Made by a program: the position numbers and the translations under genes. From Hexactinellida sp. DTS-2022 (taxonomy: Eukaryota; Porifera; Hexactinellida), in NCBI GenBank assembly GCA_028753945.1, contig JAPNXP010000005.1, positions 2,418,001-2,482,000 of the forward strand: a stretch of DNA of 64,000 bases. Reading direction: 5' to 3'. Within the stretch, counting starts at the first letter, position 1. Each line of letters opens with the position of its first letter. The notes under the pieces were generated by a model. It saw nothing but the letters and a program-made list of their open reading frames with translations, was not told the origin of the DNA and made no database searches. Of this stretch, positions 23,300-35,188 are shown piece after piece.

Positions 23300-24628
23300 A
23301 TTTGAACACGACGCTCACCTATAATCAGCAACATATATCGGCTATGTGTTACAGAAATTATAAATTGGTACGAATACTTTTGGTAGGTCAATGTATACTG
23401 ACGTATTTAATTCTAATTATATCAGTTTGTAAATGTGATACAGAGACGCTTGCAATTGGTTTATAGGTGTTATCCAGTGTGCTGTCAAATATTGTAGGGA
23501 AATTCATTTTAAATTAATAGTTATTCCAAAATTATTAATCTTATGAATTTAATTGGACAATGAAATTAGTGTTGCATTAATAATAGTCATAATAATTATT
23601 TATACTAATCAGTTGAATATCGTTAATCTCAGCGAAATTAGAAGATATAAACAAACTTCCAATTTATCTGTGGATCCTCATGGCAAGTAACACCATTACA
23701 AAATAATCTTACCACCTTAAAGTGATGATGATATAGTAAAAATGTGCGGGGTGAACACCCAACATGAAGATTAAAATGCTGACTCATTACCTATTATATT
23801 CAGATTGAAACTAGAATATCCCTTAAATTAAGTTGGCTTGAAGGAATCTTCGCACACACTAAGGGTTATTACATTCTGAAATAGCTAGCACCTTTATAGT
23901 AAACTTAAAGCTGTGCCGCCAGCATTAAAATTTTTGAAGCACTATCAATCAAACGAAGACCAACATATAGTTCCTCCAAAGGAACATGCTGTCGGCAGAG
24001 TTGTAACTTAAAGATTTTTATTCTTCACATCATAATGAAACATTGATTAGTTAGACCAATTTTATATAAACATCATCGATATACAATAACCGGCCCAAAG
24101 TATTTGAACAGTATAATTTGTATTCATACATTCAAGCTTATAGCAGCAGAAAATAAATAACAATATATTTGATTTTACAAATTTATGGCGTTGTTAAACT
24201 CATTAACTATTTAATGAGCTAATTAAATATATAATTTCTGATCATTAAGAGGCAATGAGAATATACAAATTCTGTTTGAAGATTTGAATCGAATTACTCT
24301 AAGTGCATAATTTCAAAGACACTTATACCACTTAATGTATACAGTAGTGTTGTAAAATTTCCAAAAAAATTGTTTTCCATGGAAATTTCTGGAAAGATTA
24401 CATATTTCAAATTATGCTAAGGAACTTTATTTGAAATAGCCAAAATTTTTGTGCTACTTAAGTTAGACCATCATGAGGGAAAATAACAAGCGCACAGTAA
24501 CAACTCTACATTATAGATATGGTTTATCAAGATTAAAAAAACTAGGTATATATAATAATTTTTCATTGTAAAATTTCCGGGAATTTAGCTATTTTTTGGA
24601 AATTTTCCGACCTTACAACACTAGTATA
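23300..24628. other. AT-rich stretch, no supported gene
   Basis: Bases 23967-24003 carry CCTCCAAAGGAACATGCTGT followed by CGGC, a short block shared with 59360-59390. Otherwise nothing recognised. Confidence 0.35.
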
Positions 24629-24896
24629 CAGTATCCCCTCGCTAATTCGAACAGGGCATACCAAAATATTTTTCTAATAAAATGGGAAAAAATCGTAATA
24701 TACGTATATTTAAATGAAAATATAATAGCTAAGTCTCAGGCAAGTATTATAAGGAGTCACTAGATGTTTAGTGCGGATTAACAAGGTTTGTACAAGTTTG
24801 GTTCGGATTATCGAAATTCTCATTTATAGATGCCCATAAAAACTGCATTACTTCACTAATCGGAACACCGCTGTTCGGATTAGCGAGGGTGCACTG
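24629..24896. mobile_element. pogo/Tigger-like MITE
   Basis: Inverted ends CAGTATCCCCTCGCTAATTC and CAGTGCACCCTCGCTAATCC (reverse from 24896), both continuing GAACAG. TA precedes the left end; the right flank is AA, so the TA duplication is worn. No ORF. Confidence 0.65.
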
Positions 24897-24982
24897 AATT
24901 GGCTAAAATGATTTGAAATACCAATATTTTCTAATTTATAACTATAGTAAGATATTTATAGTAATTTCAGAGTAGTCTAGAC

Positions 24983-25147
24983 CAGTGGTCTTCAAACTGG
25001 GGTACGCGTACCCCTAGGGGTACGCGAGGCTTCTCATGGGGGTACGCCAGCTCTCTTTGAGACGAGTCGGTAAAGTATGTACGTAATATCTCAGCATAGA
25101 TGTTGGGGACTTGGGGGTACGCTGAGAAAAAAGTTTGAAGACCACTG
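24983..25147. mobile_element. 165-bp hAT MITE, duplication GTCTAGAC
   Basis: Ends CAGTGGTCTTCAAAC and GTTTGAAGACCACTG with perfect 8-bp duplication GTCTAGAC (24975-24982 and 25148-25155). Repeated GGGGTACGCG-like units lie inside. Confidence 0.9.
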
Positions 25148-25514
25148 GTCTAGACAGTCGTTAATAAGCTACAAGACTTAGATTCTGTCTGCAATACAAT
25201 TCCTAATGTTCAAATACCCTTGGCTGGTTAGTGTATAGTACACCGCGGTGGAAATGAGATTTTCGCAACTCAGGACCGCTACCACCCATCCAAGTATCTT
25301 TTGCATTGTGAAAAGATTTAAAATTTATCCAATATTAAAATCGATGAATATTCCCATAGTCAAACATACATACCTATATTGCATAAATATAGTTATCGGA
25401 ATTTGGAACAATAAAGTAGGATTTTACAAGTTGAATCAATAAAATCATTGCAAGTTGGAACAATATATTTTAAAAAATGAGAGTTAACCAAAGAGGTCAG
25501 GGATTAATTTAGGG

Positions 25515-26076
25515 CAGTGGTTCTCAAACATTTCACAGCGCGTACCACTTCATAAAATATTAGGGTCTCCGTGTACCACCATATTGATCGATATTTGAAT
25601 ATAACCCTGAAAACTACGTACAGCATATGGTACTATAGTACATTTCCATTGTATTTAATAACATTTCAATTTTGATGTATTTTAAAGGTATAATGATGTA
25701 CCCTCTCTCAAGGGCGTAGCTAGGAGAAAGTCTCGCGAGATCAAAGGTACAAGCAGCGATAGTAGCGAGCGACCTAATGAGGGGTTTGGGGAGTTTACCT
25801 ACATGAATTGTTTTGCAGAGTTAATGTTAACCACTAATCTACCTGCAGGAAGCATAATTTGCTAACAAAGACAAAATACAATTGATTTAGAAGTGTAATC
25901 TAGCAACATTAGAGAATTATAGGTATTGACGGTGTTGAATAATATCAACAATAAACGGAGCAAGTGCCCCCCCCCCCTTCCCCTGAGTCCTCCTTCCTCC
26001 GCCTATAGCTCCGCGTACCACTAGAAGGAGCTCGCGTACCACCAGTGGTATGCGTACCACAGTTTGAGAACCACTG
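25515..26076. mobile_element. hAT MITE, duplication ATTTAGGG, with inner insertion
   Basis: Ends CAGTGGTTCTCAAAC and GTTTGAGAACCACTG with perfect 8-bp duplication ATTTAGGG (25507-25514 and 26077-26084). GCGTACCAC units lie near both ends. A second element-like block with GGGCGTAGCTAGG (about 25708) and CTATAGCTCCG (about 26005) lies inside. Confidence 0.9.
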
Positions 26077-26084
26077 ATTTAGGG

Positions 26085-26511
26085 GATGGCAGTGGATGGC
26101 TTTGCCATCCCTTGCCTTACAGTCTGCTTCCGCGCGTGGTCACATCCTCGCCATCCATTATTCCTGAAAACTATAATTTTTGCCATTCCTTGAGTCAATG
26201 TCTAAATGACACCTTGGAAGTATCTTTCTAATGGCTAATAACTAAGATTGAGTAAGGTATGTAAAAAAAATTTGTTGTTAAAACCTGAACTGAACAGAGA
26301 GGAGCAATTATTTTAATGACCTAACCAGATCTGAGTTAACAATTAGGGAACTCTTGACAAGCCTGGTGTTATTGTCATTTAGATTAATTCCTTTTACACG
26401 TTTTGGTAAATACTATAATTTCTTTGAAACTGAGCAGAACTAAGTTTATCAAACATTTGAATTCCATAATATCCTGAAGACATGAAGTGATGTGAAGAAG
26501 ACCTGAAATGA
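26085..26511. other. no feature seen
   Basis: CCTGAACTGA- and CTTGACAAGCCTG-like segments here recur near 27545-27640, so this flank and the one at 27535-27650 may be parts of one older repeat. Confidence 0.35.
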
Positions 26512-27282
26512 CAGGGGCCTTTATTCACTAACATTTCTTAAACTTAAACTTAGTTTAAACTAAGTCTTGACTTAGTTTATGCTAAGTTTATTTAACTTCT
26601 CAAAACTTATCCAAAAACTTAAACTTTAACTTAAACTTAGTCTAAACTAAGTATTGACTTAGTTTTGCTTAAACTTAAACTTAGTCTAAACTAAGTAATT
26701 ACTACTTTTTGCGAAGTTTTCTTAACTTCTCAAAACTAAACTCAGAGTGATACAACCACTATCAGGGTTTCATTTAGGGGGGGGGCGAGGGGGGGCATTT
26801 GCCCCCCCCCTTGGATTCTATGTGCTCCCCCTTGGGATTTGAAAAAATATATTGAATCAATGATCAAAGCTGAAGCCGCCGCCCCTCACATTCCCAAAAA
26901 CTCTACTTTCCCCCCCCTTGCCTAAATGTCTGTATGAAACACTGACTATTAGTGACACAACCACGATAAGTTACGATAAATAATTTGTAAATAAATTAAA
27001 TAATTGTAAAATACTAGTATATTATCGTGAAATATTCAGTTAAGTCTGGTGAGAAGTAGACTTAACTTTTTGTTTACTTTTCAACAGAAAACTAAGCAAA
27101 ACTAAGTTTTATTTCAAAACTAAGCACAAACTAAGTTCAAACTAAGTTTAGACTTAGTTTGAGCTTAGTTTTGCTTGGTGAATAGACTTAGTTGCAGACT
27201 TAGTTTGTGCTTAGTTTGTGCTTAAACTTAGTTTGAACTAAGCACAAACTAAGTTTAAGAAGTTTAGTGAATAAGGCCCCTG
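26512..27282. mobile_element. hAT-like MITE rich in AACTTAG/CTAAGTT subterminal repeats
   Basis: Ends CAGGGGCCTTTATTCACTAA and GTGAATAAGGCCCCTG. The body is dominated by inverted AACTTAGTTTGAACTAAG-type units. No clean 8-bp duplication is visible. A G-run element (26763-26944) is nested in it. Confidence 0.7.
26763..26944. mobile_element. G/C-run hAT-like MITE
   Basis: Ends CAGGGTTTCAT and ATGAAACACTG. ACTAT is shared by both flanks. Long G and C runs lie near the left end. A related truncated copy lies in reverse at 56788-56914 (shared block GATCAAAGCTGAAGCCGCC). Confidence 0.6.
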
Positions 27283-27767
27283 GTTCCAGGAATGGTAAAA
27301 TAATGATTTTTAAATTAAATCAATATAAAAATCAATTGATTTAATGTTGATTTTACAATTTGAAAAGGGCGAATCCTATTTCATTCGTAGTTATTTAGAC
27401 GTAATATTACAAACTATACTCACTGCCCAAATAGCAATTGAATAGCTTTTATAAAATTTGAGTTATGTTCATTCAAATCAATGATTTATATTTCTCGAAA
27501 AAATCAAATAAATCATTAATTTTCATCCCAACCTGGTTCCAATATTTTTTCCATTGAACCTGAACTGACCTGACGGGAACAATTATTTTAAAGTCCGAAC
27601 CTGACCTGAGTTAACAATTAGGGAACTTTGACAAGCCTGATTTGAGTATAATGAAAGTGTAATGATTTGCATTATTAAGAACATTCTATTGTGATATGTA
27701 GTATAAGTAGTAGAATAAACAGGAATTTGCTGAGTAGTTAATAAATGTGATTGCATTCAACTGAACT

Positions 27768-27773
27768 TTTATT
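27768..27773 (-). promoter_or_regulatory. polyadenylation signal of the TRAPPC13-like exon
   Basis: AATAAA on the minus strand, about 50 nt after the stop codon of the exon at 27822-28591. Confidence 0.5.
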
Positions 27774-27821
27774 AAATAAACCGAAATGAATACAAGTATG
27801 TACAGTCACAAGTATCAAGAT

Positions 27822-28591
27822 TTATTTTAGCACTAATACATTTTTGACATAACTAAATTTGTAATCGGTATTTAAGTTTAAGTCCCTCATTATAATACTA
27901 CCTATGTTATGATGTCCAGATATAAATGAAATACCTTTTAGGTATAAGATATGAGGTTTATCCTGAAACAAATTGGATAAAGTAAATTTCGATTTCCCAC
28001 ACCAATAGAAAATAAGTGGAATATTTTTTAAAGTTACTTGCAGGTTCAAACAAGAGGTAGTCATGTTATTAACCGTGATCTCTATGTCAAATGGTTTATT
28101 GCAATACACTACACTTGGAATGTGTAAAATATGTATTCTTAAACTCTGTACTGGCTTTACAGGTTTATCAAGATTTCCTGTTTGCAATCTTCCTTTCTGA
28201 ATAAACGTGTTCCTCCAACTAATATCCAATTTTCCCAAATCTTTAGAAGATATTAAATCAAATTCAGATGGTGAAATTTTAAATAAGTAACTGATAGTCT
28301 CTTTAGACTGTATTTCGCCGAATGTAGGTTCAAAATTTGAAGATGAAGAACAATTTAATAGGATTACATCATATTTGTTGAGAGACTTTAAAGAAAGTGA
28401 GTTCAAAAACAAAATTTGATTTGAAATATTGTTTATGCGTGATTCCAGAATATAAAAGTCGTAGTGTTCAGGAGAAACATATTTTGTTTTTATATCAATA
28501 GGTTTATAAACCTCGAATGAATAACAACGAACCAATTTAATATTCTCATCATTTTTCGAATAGTTTATAGTGACAACTAAGGTATGATTAC
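27822..28591 (-). CDS. TRAPPC13: TRAPPC13-like terminal exon (C-terminal half of the protein)
   Basis: This is a minus-strand coding exon of 257 codons including the stop, open from a splice acceptor (TTTTTCTAG before 28591) to TAA at 27822-27824. In the order and spacing I recall for TRAPPC13/Trs65 proteins it shows GNHTLVVTINY, the FEVYKPIDIKTKY strand, STFG-like PTFGEIQSKETISYLF, GKLDISWR, GRLQTG, PFDIEITVNN and IFYWCGKSK. The family is a beta-sandwich subunit of metazoan TRAPP complexes acting in ER-Golgi traffic and autophagy. The first codon is split Gly, phase 1, as in other animals as far as I recall. The C-terminus matches the family end, so this is the last exon. Upstream exons (higher coordinates) were not found, probably because introns are long and repeat-filled. 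It has no frameshift and appears to be a real host exon. Confidence 0.75.
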
Positions 28592-28665
28592 CTAGAAAAA
28601 TTTGAACAGAATAATAATCTAAAACGCGTAAATATCCATAAAAAAATCAAATTTAACAATGTGAA

Positions 28666-28770
28666 ATTGTAATGGTATTGTCATCATTCGACAATGAGTA
28701 AACACATTGATATTATGGCGTACCCAACATATTCGCATCATAAATATACATGTTCTATTAAATTTCAAGC
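28666..28770. repeat. short piece of a dispersed repeat
   Basis: GTCATCATTCGACAATGAGTAA and CATGTTCTATTAAA recall 50480-50575 (GTCATCATGCAATAATTGGT, CATGTTCTATTAAA). It sits in the intron upstream of the TRAPPC13-like exon. Confidence 0.35.
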
Positions 28771-29132
28771 TAATTAAAATGCAGCGATGAAGTCAAAACT
28801 AAACAAGTATTTGGGAATTTAGAGTAGAAGCCTAATTATGTAGCAACTTTGGGATAATATACATATGTAGATTAAAATTAATGTAATTTCCAGCAAAAGA
28901 ACTATGGTTCAATTAGCTGCAGTTCCACAATAGCTGGGACATTGAATTTTTTGTGGGTGTATATTTCGAAGAACTATTGTAATCAGGAAATACAAGAGTT
29001 AATTGAAAACGCACAAGTTTGTAATAATTATAATAATACAGCATTTAGTCGCTTTACACAAAATACTCAAAGCGTTCACACTTCACAGATTGAAAGTTCA
29101 GGATGCATAAACATACACTGGCCTCCTAGACA

Positions 29133-29390
29133 CAGTAGAACCTCGTTAGTATAAACAGCAGGGAACCGCCTTATCCGGAATTCGTACTGACCAATATCAT
29201 TTGATTGAAAAGAATTTGAAGGGGACTGAAATTGAATTAGTATTATCCGGAATTTAGTATAAAAAGTGTTAGTATTAATAATGGTATCTAAATCTAAAAT
29301 TGCAGCTGTGGCGATAACATTTCCTTTTGGAAGCATGATATTTTTAAGTTGAGTGACTGTGCCTCCATAAGAATATGCTCTAAGTTACAG
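29133..29390. mobile_element. pogo-like element relic
   Basis: Starts CAGTAGAACCTCGTTAGTAT and contains CCGGAATTCGTACTGACC, then AAAATTGCAGCTGTGGCGAT-like sequence shared with 59285-59305. It has no partner terminus. Confidence 0.45.
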
Positions 29391-31740
29391 CAGTGATTTT
29401 AAGGATTTCGTAAAGTATCATGACAGTAGAAATATGTAAACCTTTTAGAAACATAATTCGGAAGGCAACGATGATTAATAGCTTCTGAAGTTTCCTCTCA
29501 AAACATTCTTTCAACAGCTATTCCGGTTTGTGTATCATCATACATAATAAGCGAAGAGTGATAATTTTTAGTACATCTTGGGTGATCTCTAAACACCAAC
29601 AATTAGCTTTTGGAATATCGAATTCACAAAATAGTAAATACACGTTTAGACTGTCATACAAGCTTTTAAGACGATTTCTAAAGGTGTTAAGTAGGAATAA
29701 TTGGTTTGTGTCTATTTTATAATTAGATAACAGGAACCCACTCGATTTTACAAGTTTAAGAAACTAATAAACACACGTTTAAACAATAGAATAATTTAAG
29801 ACTCAATTGAACTGTATGTTAGTAAATTAAGAAAATTAGCCACATAATTATGGCAGTATCTTAACTCAAATTGTAATTTTGTCACCTACTAAAGGTATAG
29901 AATTATAATCTCTTTCCAATATATGTAAATTGAATATTAGTAAACATTAGATCCTCTTATTATAATAAATAGGTGTTAAAATGTGATTGAAGAATCGTGA
30001 CCCGAAGTGGGCTTTTGCACCAATTTAAACATCCTGAAAATTTTAGTTCTTAGTTACTCAAACTCTGGTTTGTGGAGAAGATACGGAACAACTAGTCGAT
30101 AAATAGAAAATTGTACTGACTTGTAACACGTAGTGTTTCCGCAATCTCGAGGTCTATTTTATATAGCCCATAGCTGTGCCGGCCACAATACAAATTGGCA
30201 AAATTCCCCTAGTGTATCACATATTTTGGAGGTTTATGTAGTAGTATATACTTAACGAGCCCCTTGGTCTCGGTCGGATGCGACTGATCGGTGATACGCA
30301 CCACAAATTAGCGTCCGCTATGTGGCCTTCTCAAATTTTATACCGTTTCCCATAATTTTAACTTTGTTTACCATTAATTATAATATCCGTTGAAAACTAA
30401 CTTATCGTTTGATGTTAAATTTTCATTAATTTGTTAAACAACAACAACAACAAATATTAATACTATAAATGTTAAATGCTAAATTCGTGTTCAACACACT
30501 TGTACCTACAATACTTATTGAAAGCTACATTCTACGTTGATTTTGAATTTTCATTAATTTGTTTACCTATTTAGTAAACAACAACAGCAAAAAATATTCA
30601 TATTAAAAATTTATAAATGCGAATTTACGAAATCAGCATACTCGTCTACCTATTATAACATCTGGAAGTTGGTTTCTATCAAAAATAAATGCGGTTTATT
30701 TTCCCCAATCACTTAAATACACCTACAAACAAACAAACAACAATCAAGTTTAAATAATATAGATGTTTTATTGTTCAAAAAGGTGGATAACCTTAATTAA
30801 TAAATTAAGTATAATATAATGACACTTTTCGAATAGAATGTAAATTTATAACAGAGATTACGATTCCCCAACCAACTTGATGGATTATGCTCTGATTAAT
30901 AACGAAAATATTTAATATACATTAAAAGGTCTACATTTAACATCAAATCCTAAAGAGATTCTGTAGAACAATTAATTTATTGTCTTTGAAGAAATTCTTC
31001 CGGCCGCAAAATGTAATATGGCTGCCGCGCAAATGAGTTGCGGAACACTGTGTTACGAGGAAATGAGTTTTAGGCCAAGCGAACTTCCATTATCCTATTA
31101 TATTTATGGGTGTAACTTTGTGTAAGTAACCGTTGATAAGCTAATTAAGTGCTATTATTAGGACTACCAAAGGTCTTGCATTTTATTGTTATTTAGTTAT
31201 TATTTATACGAAACAACGATATTCCTTATTTATCCGAATAATAGCCCCTGCAGTCATTATTTTCGTTGTCAAATTTCTACTCATATTTTGAAAATCCAAA
31301 AAGATCTGGCATACTAGTGCTTCTTAGCGAAAATAAACATACCGAAATTGCCTAAACCAATGCGATTAAACTTCAGCTATCACCTAGTGACTTTTAATCT
31401 TATAATATAAATTCCATTATATTGACGCGGCGCATCCTCAAGCCCCCGCCGCTTAATCGGTGCAATAGTTGTGTGATTTTAACTGAATATTATAGAATCA
31501 CACAAATTCTTCCTCTTTCTCATCTAAGTAATAACTGATTAATAAAACTACATAAATTATAACGCTAACTCTTCTAGAGTCACTCCTTATAATAGAACTT
31601 AATTATATTATAAACAATTTGTTAACAAAGTGATAGTAATGATATTAGGCACCCATGAATCCATGATGATTAAACGCATTGGGATGCAACACCTTCATAA
31701 GTACAAAGCTGTCAGCACAGCTGGAATCTTAGATTTTTAC
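29391..31740. other. AT-rich stretch, no supported gene
   Basis: Contains short simple repeats such as AACAACAACAACAA (about 30438) and a related AACAACAGCAA (about 30578). No conserved coding sequence seen. Confidence 0.35.
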
Positions 31741-32230
31741 TCCACTTGGGAGAATCATAGGTGTCATAGCAGGGGGCGGGGGAGCCTGCACCCCCAGATT
31801 TTTTTTCCATAAATGAATATCTCATAATCACGATGTAGTAAATTGAGTGACATCCCCTTTCATGTATTAGCATACATGTAATTATCTTCAGGCCCTCGAG
31901 AGCCAGGTTGTTTGACGGGTCTAATTATTGTCCCAAACCAGTAGTGGTCCCAGGGCCTAGGGGGAGGCATCCGAAGAAAAATCGGGTTCAAACATTATTC
32001 CCCTGGTCCAGCCCAAGTTGTTAATATAATTGCACGGATTTATACTAAACTCCTCCCCTGCCCCGGGCTGGCCAGATCGTGTGATCGCCTCTGGCCTTAA
32101 CCCCAGCATAGGTCACATTTTTAGTGATTTATTGCTATCACGCTCACTTAATCTCCTGTCAAGCTTGAGCATATGGCGCGAAAATTTACCTAAGATGAGT
32201 CCAAAGGATGAGAGGACCAGCAATGGGTGA
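31740..32230. other. G/C-richer stretch, possible MITE fragment
   Basis: GCAGGGGGCGGGGGAGCCTG (31769-31788) looks like the end of a G-run MITE. An open frame at 32030-32230 has no known motif. Confidence 0.3.
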
Positions 32231-32568
32231 CCATTTACGACAATTTTCAAGCAAATTGAATGGTCTGTGTTATGACTGTTTCAATACCATGACAGAATTA
32301 TTACTTTCCATGACAAAATCACAACCTATACTTGAATATTGATCACGCGTTTCTTAGTTCCATTTACACAGTGGTGTGTTTATTTCATCAAACTTGTTCT
32401 AGTAAATTTGCAGTTTATTTAAACAGTAGGTTATGAATCACTCTGTTTGCATGAAAAATTGAGGATGTGGAGTATCAAATTTGGTACATTTTCTTACTAC
32501 CTGTGATCTCCCTTAAGAACTTCTTGCTACCTCAATATCTAAAAGGAAATATTACAAGAAACGTTCGT

Positions 32569-32770
32569 CTACTTTTCAACTGGATGGAAAAGGTCAACTA
32601 TACAAGGTTTGCCTGATTCCAGTTCCTTTGATATGGATATTTTGCAAGTGTATTTATATTCTTGCAGCCCTTCCCAACCTTTTTCAGCAATCAAAATTAC
32701 CTTCCTTTCTGTGGATCCCTCCCATATAGACCGTAATACCATTTTATCCTGTGGACCTTTACAGGGTACA
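32569..32770 (-). other. unidentified open frame, possible exon or relic
   Basis: The minus-strand frame before the MITE boundary at 32774 reads KGPQDKMVLRSIWEGST and LIAEKGWEGLQEYKY, ending LFHPVEK and TAG. Its composition is protein-like (Trp, Cys and charged residues well spread), unlike chance frames nearby. I do not recognise the family. It could be an exon, a domesticated fragment or the tail of a transposon protein. Confidence 0.25.
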
Positions 32771-32773
32771 TGG

Positions 32774-33467
32774 CAGAGGCGGCGCCTGGGGTAGAGGTGC
32801 ACCGGATCCGGCCGGATTTCCCCATTTGTGGAGGATCCGGGATCCGGCCGGATCCGAGATGAGGTTACCGGATCCACCGGATCCGAATCTGTATGTGTAT
32901 CAACTATTTAATTGATTCTATTAATCCAAGTAACCTCTAATTACTTACAAAAACTATTCAATAGTGACATACTCTACGCCAATTCAAATTTATTATAATT
33001 TTCATGAAGTAATAGGAGACATAAATTAATTAAATATCTCTGATTGACAGATTGAGACAATTTTAATGTCTTCATACTAACGAAGTTTTACTTTACCATA
33101 TATCAATTACTACAAACTTAATATAACTGTTTTCTTTCCAAGCGGATCCGGATCCGGTAAGATCCGGTTCCGGCCGGATCCGAAAATTGAGGATCCGGTG
33201 ACATCCGGATCCGGCCGGATCCAAAAAAGTGGATCCGGTGCATCCCTAATTATAACAATTGTTTACCCATTAAACATTTGAAAGTTAGTTATTGATATAG
33301 ATTATGAAGTTAATTTATGAAACTTTATTATTCTATTATTTCTGAATCATTAACCAAGTTTTTTTCTCATCTAAAATACATAGAAGTGACTTCCAATAGT
33401 CCAAATTTTCACGTATAATAATTGCTTAAAATACTACTTCCCTTGCGCCCCTCTAACGCCGCCACTG
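32774..33467. mobile_element. hAT-like MITE (CAGAGGCGGCG ends) with nested GGATCCGG element
   Basis: Ends CAGAGGCGGCGCC at 32774 and CGCCGCCACTG at 33467. No matching 8-bp flanks were found. It contains the element at 32792-33248. Confidence 0.5.
32792..33248. mobile_element. GGATCCGG-rich MITE
   Basis: Ends TAGAGGTGCACCGGATCC and GGATCCGGTGCATCCCTA (inverted). Clusters of GGATCCGGCCGGATCC lie at both ends with an AT-rich centre. No target duplication visible. Confidence 0.6.
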
Positions 33468-34330
33468 CTATCGGCTTTATAATGTGTTTTACTCGGCTTA
33501 TGGGGTATAATCACGTAAAGATGCCCAGTTAACGGAGTTTAAGTTACAGTAATTGAGCTCCAAATAAGGAATCTGATAAAATGTTATTAATATTAGTGAC
33601 ATTAAGACCTCAAGAAATTATTCGACGACCACAAGAAATATTAATGGCGACCCCGCTGTTGAGAACGACTACCTTAAGCGATATTTCTCCTTATCCGTGT
33701 CCGTATTAACAAGATTCTTTAATTAAACAGCACATACACTAACCAGCCAAAATATTTGAACAATAGGGATTTTAAAGCACACACAATACTCGTCTAGTAC
33801 CTTATTTACGGCTATCTAAACCACTCTGAATTCACTGTAAAATATCTTATTATTGATATACATTCAAAATATTGTGATTTCAATTCAATTTAGAAAATAT
33901 TCACGAAGTGGCATAAGTGTTTCTGCCACGTGCCACTTGTGGCATAAGTGGCACAAATGGAAATGTGGCTGTATCACAGTAGAAAATATTCGGATTGATT
34001 TGAAATTATGCACTTAGACTAATGTAACCATGTGGAATTCAAATCTGCAATCAGAATTTGTATATTCTCATTGCATCATAATGATTAGAAATTACATATT
34101 TAATTAGCTAATTATATAGTAAATGAGTTTAACACCTCCAACAAAATGTAAATTCAAAAAATTTATTATTTTATTATATTCATGTAAATAGCCATTTTGA
34201 AGCATCTACTAATGAATTTTGCTGATATAAACTCTATGTAAGAATACAAATTATCGCTGTTCAAATACTTTTTGGCTATGGTTTAATAGTATAGAATAGA
34301 TAGATAGATATGTACGTGTCTTTTGTATGT
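33468..34330. other. AT-rich stretch, no gene seen
   Basis: GCCACGTGCCACTTGTGGC (33926-33944) is a small inverted cluster. Nothing else recognised. Confidence 0.3.
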
Positions 34331-34337
34331 TCCGAGT

Positions 34338-34383
34338 CACATTTGGAAACCGTCCACTTGAAAGTGGACGGTTTCCAAATGTG
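34338..34383. repeat. 46-bp perfect hairpin
   Basis: 22-nt arms beginning CACATTTGGAAACCGTCC with a 2-nt loop (GA), perfectly complementary. Confidence 0.85.
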
Positions 34384-34544
34384 ATTTTTGGCATATAGCG
34401 GTAACCTTTGGCACCCACCGACAAGTTGAAGAATCCACTTAATATTCATCACACCTCGCCTAGTTAGGACGTCATTGTCACATTTTAAGAAGCATGAAGT
34501 CACTTAATCGCACATAATTTGTGCTCACTTAGAGATAGAAATAT

Positions 34545-34737
34545 GAAGATATAATGGAACATGCACATTAATGATGCGGACACGTTGGTCACACCAGATT
34601 GCCGATATGCTTACTCATTATCGCATGATTACGTAATAACTAAATTTAACTTAATAAATTTGACTATTTTAGGCCTATTTACGCTTTATAATTAATGTTA
34701 GAAGTAATAGACACCACACACCAACCGCAAATCGATT
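34545..34737. repeat. dispersed repeat, reverse of 50370-50570
   Basis: Shares CACCACACACCAACC/GGTTGGTGTGTG, TGATTACGT and TTGGTCACACCAGAT with 50370-50570 in opposite orientation. Confidence 0.5.
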
Positions 34738-34745
34738 GGTGTGTG

Positions 34746-35188
34746 CATAGGCGTAAAATTCGGGGGCGAGGGGTGCGTCCCCCCTAGATTTTTAAGCTGG
34801 GGTGGGGGCGGTCCATACTATCGCCCATCACTATTTGGTTCTTTTCTCTCCAATGCGTAGTAAATATTAACTCGAATCCTTAGTATTTGAAGGAAACTAA
34901 AAAATCAAAAGATTATTGATGCCAATCCAATAAAAATACCCCAATTAAGTTGAAACCTTTTGAACGAAGGTGTTTTGGTAAAACCTAACTGGTTCATTGT
35001 GAATTGTATATTATCCGAACATTTTTAACCGGTCCCAACGAGTTCGGATAATCGAGGTTGTACTGCATAAATACGAGGTATCTCAGCATATTTTTTTAAA
35101 TTGAACTTAATGGAAATCGTTATTAGAAATATCTTTTCTCGCCCCCCCCCCAGATTTTTTCGATTTTCAGATAAATTCTACGCCCATG
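34746..35188. mobile_element. hAT-like element, duplication GGTGTGTG
   Basis: Ends CATAGGCGTAAAATT and AATTCTACGCCCATG with perfect 8-bp duplication GGTGTGTG (34738-34745 and 35189-35196). It has G/C runs near both ends and a nested pogo-like end at 35007-35065. Confidence 0.8.
35007..35065 (-). mobile_element. pogo-like terminal fragment
   Basis: Read in reverse from 35065 it starts CAGTACAACCTCGATTATCC and continues GAACTCGTTGGGACCGG, the pogo/Tigger style of terminus. Confidence 0.45.

Noticed and set aside
22894..23466. open frames rich in FRVRV
   Set aside because: Translation of CGTGTT simple repeats.
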